Source of the DNA: DATEVL01 sp964448245
Lineage (GTDB): Bacteria > Chloroflexota > Anaerolineae > Anaerolineales > E44-bin32
Length of the DNA stretch: 10,677 nt
Assembly: GCA_964448245.1 (NCBI GenBank)
Contig: CAYUWF010000082.1
Coordinates: forward strand, 1-10,677
Direction of reading: 5' to 3'
Shown: positions 1-5,032 of the stretch, in pieces
How positions within the stretch are numbered: the stretch's first letter is position 1
Layout: the number at the start of each line of letters is the position of its first letter
Position numbers and translations under genes: made by a program
The notes under the pieces: model-generated
Told to the model about the DNA's origin: nothing
The model's input: only the letters and a program-made list of their open reading frames with translations
The model's database searches: none

Positions 1-112
1 ATACGGCTTGGACCTGAGGCCAATGACTCACGAAGCCCTGCAACGCCGAGGGATTGGTTGAGGCCCCTTTGGTGGAGGTTGGCCTCGTCTGCCAGAGCGA
101 GTCTCCAGAGCG
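1..112. other. Left edge, probable start of the next cassette, no gene recognised
   Basis: If the minus-strand repeats are cassette boundaries, this stretch is the 5' part of the next cassette beyond the window edge. On the minus strand I see no ATG with a ribosome binding site; a GTG near the edge is possible but unsupported. Plus-strand reading frames here show no family resemblance. Confidence 0.3.
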
Positions 113-255
113 GCCGAACGGCCTCGAGATTGGCGGAGCACCCCTATCGGGGAGGCACCCGGCCAGCCAGGGCCAGTATCCCCGCCGATGGCAAACACCC
201 GGCCGGCCGGGTCGGTCGTGAAGCACCCTGGAAGGCCTCCATCGAGTTGTTATGC
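113..255 (-). repeat. attC-like recombination site 1 (downstream of the decarboxylase)
   Basis: This is an imperfect repeat of 143 bp, within the usual attC size range of about 57-141 bp or just above it. Read on the minus strand it opens with GCATAAC, AA, CTCGA and closes with TCGAG, GCC, GTTCGGC. The outer AAC/GTT and inner CTCGA/TCGAG pairs can form a stem around an asymmetric AA/GCC bulge, as in attC R and L boxes. The centre holds the 16-bp palindrome ACCCGGCCGGCCGGGT. It starts 57 nt after the decarboxylase stop codon, where a cassette attC should be. Repeats 2 and 3 share the same boxes and central palindrome. An alternative is a dispersed repeat family unrelated to integrons. Confidence 0.65.
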
Positions 256-311
256 GGCCCGCCGCCGTTCACAGATGGCTGGCATCTGTTGGCGCAACGC
301 AGTCCACGTGG

Positions 312-1814
312 CTATTCGCCCGGCGCGAAGCGGGCCCACGTCTCTGCGCCGATCCGCTCCACCGCGCTGGCAAGCCCGGCGACATCACTCGGCGTCGTGC
401 GGGGGTTGATATAGCAGGGGCGAATGGCGAACTGCCCATTGATCTCTGTGCTCGACGGGATGTGATGGTGCTCCTGATGAAGTCGCCTCAGAATCTCGCG
501 ATTCAGATTGTTCAGAGTCTTGCCGTTGGCAGATCCCGTTTGGAGGTCGGCGGGCACGTACCGGAAGCAGCAAATGGAGAGGGTTACTGGGGCGAGGAGC
601 TCCAGTACGGGCGAGGACTGAACGAGCTGGGCCAAGCGGCGGGCATACGAATTGTGGCGTGTTACCCTGGCGCGCATTCCTTCCGCGCCTATTTCGTGGA
701 GCGCCGCCCACACCGTCACGCCCCGTGAGCGCGCGGATTGCTCGATGTTAAAGTCGTGAAACGGATACCCCAGTCCGTCGAACTGCGAGTTGACCGTCTC
801 CTCCTGACTCGCCGCGCCTTCCAGGTACTCGGCTGGCTCGAGCGTGAGCGCGCGGCCAAGCAATGCCCGGTCTTTTACAAATGTGGCGCCGCAGCCCAGG
901 GGCACGGCGAGCCACTTGTGTGGATCGACGGCTAGCGAGTCGGCCTCGGCGAGGCCTTGGAATAGTGGCGCGACTTCGGGATCGAGTATGCCGAATCCGC
1001 CGTACGCGCCATCGACGTGCAGCCAGACGCTCTCATCCCGGCAGACCTGCAGGATGTCGCCGAGCGGATCAATCGCCCCGGTGTTGACTGTGCCGGCGCT
1101 GGCAATCACGGCGATGGGGGTGCACCCGTCCGCCTTGTCCTGGCGAAGCCGATCGCGCAGTGCGCCAAGGTCCAGGCGCAGGCCGCTGTCGGTGGGCAGC
1201 TGGATCATGGCACGGCGGCCCAAGCCCAGAACTGCTGCGGCGCGGCTGACCACGTGATGAACCTGATTGGAGGCATAGAGGCGCGGCTTGACGAGCGCTT
1301 CGAGACCGTCCCGCGATGCGTCCAGGCCGTGCTGTTCGCAGGCCCACTGTCGGGCAGCGGCAAGGGCGATCAGATTCGCGGCGGAGCCCCCGCTGTTGAA
1401 GGTGCCCTGATAGGAGGCGGGAAGGCTCAAGAGCTCCTTGAGCCATTCGAGCGCCAGGTGCTCCAGCAGGTTGAAGGGTTGGACCCACCAGCGTTGGGCG
1501 CCGGCGATGCTTGCACTGAGAGCGGCCGCGACGGGTACGACGGTTGGCATCGTGGTTACCCAGCCAGCGAAGCCCGGGGCGCCGGTGCGCAGGCCGCGAG
1601 GGATGACGACATCCTTCAAGATACGGAGGGTCGGTTCTGCACCCCTCCCGCGCTCGGGCAATGGCTCATCGAGCGAAGAGGACCATTTTGCGTACTCGCT
1701 TGCCGCGAGATCCTGATCCTCGAAGCGCATGAACTCCTCAAGCGCGGGAAGCAAAGACTCAATGGCTTCGGATAGACCGGTTGTGACGCTGGGGTCCGTA
1801 GTGGGTTTCAGCAT
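312..1814 (-). CDS. PLP-dependent group II (aromatic amino acid-type) decarboxylase
   Basis: The predicted protein has 500 residues, the normal length for pyridoxal phosphate-dependent group II decarboxylases, which convert aromatic L-amino acids or glutamate to amines in the cytosol. Visible motifs are SGGSAANLIAL (phosphate-binding region, about 141-151), NQVHH (His186 in the ring-stacking position), HVDGAYG (Asp268, pyridine nitrogen contact) and DPHKW with the Schiff-base Lys300. The C-terminal half keeps the SRGVTVW segment after the mobile loop. The loop Tyr of animal DOPA decarboxylase aligns with Phe355, so the substrate, and even the reaction (decarboxylase or aldehyde-forming), is open. 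The start at 1814 is preferred over 1880 because AGAGG lies 5 nt upstream and the longer form would run into the attC-like repeat at 1863-1982. The gene is followed by an attC-like repeat at 113-255, making it a candidate cassette gene. Confidence 0.9.
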   Translation of the reverse strand: MLKPTTDPSVTTGLSEAIESLLPALEEFMRFEDQDLAASEYAKWSSSLDEPLPERGRGAEPTLRILKDVVIPRGLRTGAPGFAGWVTTMPTVVPVAAALSASIAGAQRWWVQPFNLLEHLALEWLKELLSLPASYQGTFNSGGSAANLIALAAARQWACEQHGLDASRDGLEALVKPRLYASNQVHHVVSRAAAVLGLGRRAMIQLPTDSGLRLDLGALRDRLRQDKADGCTPIAVIASAGTVNTGAIDPLGDILQVCRDESVWLHVDGAYGGFGILDPEVAPLFQGLAEADSLAVDPHKWLAVPLGCGATFVKDRALLGRALTLEPAEYLEGAASQEETVNSQFDGLGYPFHDFNIEQSARSRGVTVWAALHEIGAEGMRARVTRHNSYARRLAQLVQSSPVLELLAPVTLSICCFRYVPADLQTGSANGKTLNNLNREILRRLHQEHHHIPSSTEINGQFAIRPCYINPRTTPSDVAGLASAVERIGAETWARFAPGE

Positions 1815-1862
1815 GTTTTCCTCTACCGGCAAGGGATGTGGAGCGACGAGAATGGCAGGTCG

Positions 1863-1982
1863 GGCTGACGGCCTCGACATAAGCCGCCCGCCCCGCCAAG
1901 GCTAGTATCGCGCCAAAGCCAACACCCGGCTGGCCGGTCCAGTCGCGAAGCACCCTGGAAGGACTTCAGCGAGTTGTTTGGC
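1863..1982 (-). repeat. attC-like recombination site 2 (downstream of the propeller lipoprotein)
   Basis: This is a 120-bp member of the same family. On the minus strand it opens GCCAAAC, AA, CTCGC and closes GTCGAG, GCC, GTCAGCC. The closing box reads GTC instead of GTT, which would weaken or abolish integrase cutting if it is an attC site. Internally it keeps the CCGGC-CA-GCCGG palindrome. The segment next to the opening end (CACCCTGGAAGG on the plus strand, 1951-1962) is nearly identical to repeat 1. It begins 141 nt after the lipoprotein stop codon and ends 49 nt before the decarboxylase start. Confidence 0.6.
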
Positions 1983-2122
1983 GCCGCCGTGATTGCGCCC
2001 CAAGAACAGTCTCCGAAGACTTGCGCTCGTCAGGAGTTGGATGGCCCAGACGGCGTCGGGCGGGCAGCGGCGCAGGAAGCCGAGGTTGTCGGCGTAGTCG
2101 AGGATATTGGTTTGGATCGGTC

Positions 2123-3154
2123 CTATGGCATCCATTCGATGCGGCGCTTGAAGTCCGATCCCCCGATCACGAGCGCCAGTCCACTGCCGTCCGCGTTGAT
2201 GACATAGATACCGTTCTCCGGGTGCTGGAACTCGTCGGCAATTGGGTTGAGGGCGAAGATGATCTTCGTCCCATCCGGCGACCAGGCAGGAGTGATCGGG
2301 TAGCGGCCCTCTGCGTCCTCGAAGAGCTTGGTGAGGTTGGAGCCATCGGCATCGACCGTCCACAGGGCAGCATCCTGCTGGTTGCGTGCGGTGGCGAAGA
2401 GGATCTTGATGCCATTCGGCGACCATCGGGCCCACCAGCTCGGCACCGTCCCAGGCGTGTCGATTATTCGCGCATCGGTGCCGTCGGCGTTGACCACCCA
2501 AAGCGCGCCGCCGATATCCCATGGCGCGGGCTCCGCGACCACCGCACGGTAGAAGACCAGCCGCGTGCCGTCAGGGGAGTAGTCAGCGGGGATGTCATGC
2601 ACGGCGTCCACGGATGTGAGCCGGATCAGGTCGGTGCCGTCCGCGGCGAGAGCTGTGTACACGCCTGTACGAGAGGGATCCGAGTCGTCCCAGCCTTCGA
2701 AGGCGATCCTGGTGGCATCGGGGGACCAGGCCTGTGGCACTAAGTTCAGGGTGGGGTCGGTGAGCGGCAGCCTTGTGAGGTCGGAGCCATCAAGCGGGAT
2801 GGTCGCTCCGGTGAGGGGCCCACCCTCTGGTTGGCTCTCGGTCATGACCATGACGTCGCGGCCGTTGGGTGCCAGGCGGGGGCAGCAGGCGACGCCAAGT
2901 TCGGTGAGCTGCCGTTCATCCGTGCCATCAGCGTTGGCGACGAAGATCGTCTCATCCCCGAATGCGCCACCGGCCCTGGTGAAGAGGATTTGGCCTTCGA
3001 GCGGAGCCGGCGGCGGGGCCTCGGTGGGCGCCTCGGTGGCAGCAGGTGCCTCACTAGCCGAGGCCGGGGTTGGAGTCGGTGCACCGCAGGCGGCCAGAAT
3101 CAAGGCTATTGCGGCAGCAAGCAAAGTGATGGTGAACCGAGTATCGAGTTTCAT
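2123..3154 (-). CDS. Lipoprotein with six TolB/PD40-type beta-propeller repeats
   Basis: The predicted protein has 343 residues. Residues 1-22 form a lipoprotein signal peptide (KLDTRF, a hydrophobic stretch, then the LAAC lipobox), so Cys23 should be lipidated and the protein anchored outside the membrane. Residues 24-52 are a flexible linker rich in Ala, Pro, Thr and Glu. The rest carries about six repeats of the PD40/TolB type, with turns such as NADGTD (74-79), AADGTD (170-175), NADGTD (222-227), DADGSN (268-273) and NADGSG (320-325) alternating with WSPDGTK-like strands (143, 192, 244, 291). Such propellers usually bind proteins or polysaccharides; no catalytic residues can be assigned. 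The start at 3154 is supported by GGAG 8 nt upstream and by the signal peptide; the longer frame to 3241 is less likely. An attC-like repeat lies at each side, making this a candidate cassette. Confidence 0.9.
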   Translation of the reverse strand: MKLDTRFTITLLAAAIALILAACGAPTPTPASASEAPAATEAPTEAPPPAPLEGQILFTRAGGAFGDETIFVANADGTDERQLTELGVACCPRLAPNGRDVMVMTESQPEGGPLTGATIPLDGSDLTRLPLTDPTLNLVPQAWSPDATRIAFEGWDDSDPSRTGVYTALAADGTDLIRLTSVDAVHDIPADYSPDGTRLVFYRAVVAEPAPWDIGGALWVVNADGTDARIIDTPGTVPSWWARWSPNGIKILFATARNQQDAALWTVDADGSNLTKLFEDAEGRYPITPAWSPDGTKIIFALNPIADEFQHPENGIYVINADGSGLALVIGGSDFKRRIEWMP

Positions 3155-3171
3155 GGGATAGTCTCCATTTG

Positions 3172-3177
3172 ATAATA
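3172..3177 (-). promoter_or_regulatory. Possible -10 box upstream of the propeller lipoprotein
   Basis: On the minus strand the hexamer TATTAT sits in the only AT-rich patch of this GC-rich region. It would give a leader of roughly 10-15 nt carrying the GGAG ribosome binding site. I see no good -35 box at the expected distance. If real, this cassette carries its own promoter. Confidence 0.3.
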
Positions 3178-3296
3178 ATTGGCATTTCAGTTCAGATACG
3201 ACGGTTGCAACCCGTTTTTGGGTAGCACCGTCTGATGGCAAACGACCTCCAGGTACCCCGATCGGCCATGACTATCTCCCTGAGAAGTATGGGCCG

Positions 3297-3423
3297 CCCT
3301 AACGGCCTCGAGCTGATCCGCCTGGCCAGCCGAAGACAAGTATCGCGCAAAAGGAGCCGACCCGGCCAGCCGGGTCGGCCGAAGGTCCTGGTGTCTTTCC
3401 AGGGCTCCATCGAGTTGTTAGCC
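3297..3423 (-). repeat. attC-like recombination site 3 (best-preserved copy)
   Basis: This is a 127-bp repeat. On the minus strand it opens GGCTAAC, AA, CTCGA and closes TCGAG, GCC, GTTAGGG. Here the outer boxes pair over five bases (CTAAC/GTTAG) and the inner boxes over five (CTCGA/TCGAG), with an AA/GCC bulge between them. This is the folded-hairpin architecture that integron integrases recognise. The centre holds a perfect 10-bp inverted repeat with a 2-nt loop (CCGACCCGGC / GCCGGGTCGG). It separates the hydrolase/AbrB unit from the lipoprotein gene. The closing box is close to the GTTRRRY consensus, with the last base G instead of a pyrimidine. Confidence 0.7.
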
Positions 3424-3590
3424 GTCCGACACTCGCCGCTCCCCGTGCCCAGCAGCCGATCGGCAGCCAGGCCCGGGCGCGCCCGCAGGACGATCTCGGC
3501 GTCACGCACCTCGACCTCCAGCCGGTCCCCGGCGTTGGTGCCGAGCCGCCGGCGAAACCTTGCTGGGAACGCGATCCGGTGCTTGCTACT
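3424..3590 (-). pseudogene. AbrB/SpoVT-type antitoxin remnant
   Basis: In this frame the minus strand encodes SSKHRIAFPARFRRRLG, then GDRLEVEVRDAEIVLR. This matches the swapped-hairpin AbrB fold of VapB- or MazE-like antitoxins (typically SSKGQI.IP..vR..LGL..GD.veve). The first few residues and a usable start codon are missing. The frame starts inside the last codons of the upstream alpha/beta hydrolase, shifted by one base, and it runs without a stop through the attC-like repeat. No PIN-domain toxin partner is nearby. I read it as the decayed tail of an antitoxin cassette. A frameshifted fusion to the hydrolase is possible but less likely. Confidence 0.6.
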
Positions 3591-4227
3591 TCCCGCCGAC
3601 AGCCTCGTTCCAGACCTCGTCAATGGTGTCATAGACGAGTTGAAACTGCGCCGACCGGTAGATCTCATGGCCGGCGCCCTTGGCCCACACGAATCGGCCT
3701 CCGTCGCCGACATCGGCCAGTAAGGACTGGACCGAGGCCAGCGGGTCGAGGATGCGATCACAGAACGACGCGCCGCCGCAGTCCTCGTCGAACATGACGG
3801 CGTAGGGCATCGTGTCAGGCAACGGGTCTTCCAGCATCCCGTCGTTGCCGGTAAAGACGATGCGTTCCGGGTTCTCGCCGCGGAAATCGGGATACTCGAG
3901 CTCCTGCAGCTCCTCCGGCGTCTCGACCTGGGCGGCCGCCTCGATCCACCTCGTGTACGACGGGACCGGGTTCATCGAGACGAAGCCGGCCACCTCGTCC
4001 GGATAGGCCTGCGCGAACATGAACACGACAGCTCCACCGGCGGATTGACCTATCGGGAAGTAGGGCGGCTCTATCTCGAGGGCGGTGATCACATCGTGCA
4101 TCTCTACCACCACCGCACTGATCGGCCTGGGGAGAGTCTCAGGGGTCTCGCTGCGCCCGGCGCCCGGACGCGACCAGGCGCAGACCATCGTTGGATCAGG
4201 CGCGGGGAGAGCGGGCATTGCCTGCAT
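3586..4227 (-). CDS. Alpha/beta hydrolase lacking its N-terminal part
   Basis: The predicted protein has 213 residues; alpha/beta hydrolases of this kind usually have 270-330. Its beginning matches the strand-loop before the nucleophile: VCAWSRPGAGRSETP (14-28) corresponds to the common VCAYDRpGyGRS motif. The nucleophile elbow is GQSAGG with Ser62, and the catalytic His is probably His187 in GAGHEI. The first strands and the HG oxyanion-hole motif that should precede residue 14 are missing. The same frame is closed by a stop at 4255-4257, and I find no such motif in the other two minus-strand frames up to 4400. The missing part ends beside the degenerate attC-like repeat at 4265-4387, so the gene was probably cut when that boundary formed or decayed. 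There is no strong ribosome binding site. Substrate unknown; probably inactive. Confidence 0.75.
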   Translation of the reverse strand: MQAMPALPAPDPTMVCAWSRPGAGRSETPETLPRPISAVVVEMHDVITALEIEPPYFPIGQSAGGAVVFMFAQAYPDEVAGFVSMNPVPSYTRWIEAAAQVETPEELQELEYPDFRGENPERIVFTGNDGMLEDPLPDTMPYAVMFDEDCGGASFCDRILDPLASVQSLLADVGDGGRFVWAKGAGHEIYRSAQFQLVYDTIDEVWNEAVGGK

Positions 4228-4264
4228 GTAATCGCGACGCCTGCAGCCAGCGCCTCACGCTTGC

Positions 4265-4387
4265 GCGAGGCGGCCTGGATGGGCGGCCTGCCTGGCCGGG
4301 CCAAGACCAGTCTCGCGCAATCGCTAATCGTGGGCTGGACAGGTCGATCTCATTGGAACCTGTATGGGCTCGAGCGAGTTGTCGGGC
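4265..4387 (-). repeat. attC-like recombination site 4 (degenerate)
   Basis: On the minus strand it opens GCCCGAC, AA, CTCGC. The first box has GAC where AAC is expected, and the far end reads CAGGCCG then CCTCGC, where TCGAGGCCGTT is expected. The internal plus-strand block around 4311-4320 (AGTCTCGCGCAA-like) still aligns with the AGTATCGCGC blocks of repeats 2 and 3. It occupies the correct place, immediately upstream of the truncated hydrolase. I regard it as a decayed copy; the left end is approximate. Confidence 0.45.
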
Positions 4388-4498
4388 GTCGTCCCAGCGC
4401 AGTTCCGATTCGCTGTGGTCCCCGGAGTGGCAAGTCGCTTTCGGGCATGGCTCTCTGGCCGCCGAACGCGGGAATCGATAGAGCGAAACCTGCCCCCC

Positions 4499-4607
4499 TG
4501 TCTTCGCGGGGGCGGCGTCTTGTCTACAGAACGTCATTCCCGCGAAAGTCGAAGACACCCGAAGCGGAGCGGAGTGGTGCGGGAATCCAGAACCAACAAG
4601 GTTCTGG
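4499..4607. repeat. Nested palindromic intergenic repeats
   Basis: Three inverted repeats overlap or adjoin here. TGTCTTCG (4499-4506) pairs with CGAAGACA (4550-4557). ATTCCCGC (4536-4543) pairs with GCGGGAAT (4579-4586) across 35 nt. CCAGAACC (4587-4594) and GGTTCTGG (4600-4607) form a tight hairpin with a 5-nt loop. The GTCATTCCCGCG ... GCGGGAATCCAG wording resembles dispersed repeats seen in many bacterial genomes; that is from memory and not checked. No coding potential is visible. Confidence 0.6.
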
Positions 4608-4635
4608 GCCCTCGCTTCCCCTTCGGGATCCCCTC

Positions 4636-4727
4636 CGGGATGCCCCCTTCGGGGTGCGAAGCGCGACGAAGCGCGATCCCCTACGGGATGCCCCCTTCGG
4701 GGTGCGAAGCGCGACGAAGCGCGATCC
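4636..4727. repeat. Tandem duplication with 48-bp period
   Basis: A 44-bp block at 4636-4679 is repeated without a mismatch at 4684-4727, giving a 48-bp period. The unit contains a short hairpin (CCCCCTTCGGGG) and the direct mini-repeat GAAGCGCGA, GAAGCGCGA. A third, weaker piece (CTTCGGGATCCC) lies just upstream at 4621-4632. The unit is GC-rich and non-coding, and resembles the CCCCTACGGGG blocks in the repeats at 8804-9061 and 10325-10554. Two copies without spacers do not make a CRISPR array. Confidence 0.85.
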
Positions 4728-4772
4728 GCGGGGGCGACGGAATTCTTGGCGGGGGTCCTCTCCTAGAATCGT

Positions 4773-4990
4773 GAGAGCCGGGGACGCCGACCCCGGCTCT
4801 CTGCTAAGGAGGAGAAGAAGAGATTCTGCCCTTCCGGAGGCTAGGATACCCGCCAGACCTGGGCAGTGCTCGGCGGGCGCCCGACGCCCCTCCTACGGAA
4901 TCCCTACGCTGGGCGTGTTGGATGGCACGGACCAGTACCCCGGTCCTGAGAGTGGGAGCTTCCCGGAAGCTTGGAGCTTCCGGGAAGCTT
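4773..4990 (+). other. Hairpin-rich leader region upstream of the permease, possible structured RNA
   Basis: This stretch holds several clean hairpins: GAGAGCCGGGG/CCCCGGCTCTC (4773-4783 with 4791-4801, 7-nt loop), CTGCCC with GGGCAG (around 4827-4867), GGACC/GGTCC (4929-4933 with 4942-4946) and AGCTTCCCGGAAGCT/AGCTTCCGGGAAGCT (4957-4971 with 4975-4989, 3-nt loop). The last hairpin has no U-run after it, so it is not a classical terminator. I recognise no known riboswitch class. It ends ten bases before the extended -10 candidate. The region may be a small RNA, a binding-site cluster or another palindromic repeat insertion. Confidence 0.4.
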
Positions 4991-4999
4991 AGACTCGCA

Positions 5000-5008
5000 T
5001 GCTAGAAT
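5000..5008 (+). promoter_or_regulatory. Extended -10 promoter candidate for the permease operon
   Basis: TGCTAGAAT matches the extended -10 form TGnTATAAT with one mismatch. It would start transcription near 5015, about 15-18 nt before the permease start codon. No TTGACA-like -35 is present at the usual spacing, which extended -10 promoters can tolerate. The upstream hairpin at 4957-4989 covers the -35 position. Confidence 0.4.
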
Positions 5009-5032
5009 GGCCCGGCTTCCGGCCGGCGTGTG

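Noticed and set aside
1017..1775. Plus-strand 252-codon frame opposite the decarboxylase
   Set aside because: It is antisense to a gene with clear catalytic motifs; no family signature in the translation. GC-rich codon bias readily opens the opposite frame.
1902..2522. Minus-strand 206-codon frame overlapping the propeller lipoprotein
   Set aside because: It is an out-of-frame shadow of the TolB-like repeats and runs into the attC-like repeat; the in-frame gene has signal peptide, lipobox and regular repeats.
113..3423. Repeats as simple bidirectional terminators or REP elements
   Set aside because: They are 120-143 bp long, all in one orientation, with shared asymmetric end boxes, which fits cassette recombination sites better, though a non-integron repeat family is not excluded.
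3192..3761. Full 189-residue AbrB-containing gene starting at 3761
   Set aside because: Only residues about 58-110 resemble AbrB; the upstream part is antisense-frame overlap of the hydrolase and the downstream part translates the attC-like repeat.
4636..4727. Possible CRISPR repeat
   Set aside because: Only two copies with four bases between identical blocks and no spacers; no cas genes nearby.
4880..4960. T-box or TPP riboswitch resemblance (GATGGCAC, CTACGCTGG, CTGAG)
   Set aside because: The conserved T-box (GGTGGnACCGCG) and TPP core elements are not present in order; only short chance matches.
4957..4989. Rho-independent terminator
   Set aside because: Strong stem, but no T-run follows on either strand, and it lies upstream of a plus-strand gene and 5' of the minus-strand genes, so no transcript is known to end there.
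4045..4992. Long plus-strand open frame of 315 codons
   Set aside because: Its first half is antisense to the alpha/beta hydrolase and its second half translates repeats and hairpins (duplicated 48-bp unit). Composition is Arg/Pro/Gly-rich with no domain pattern.
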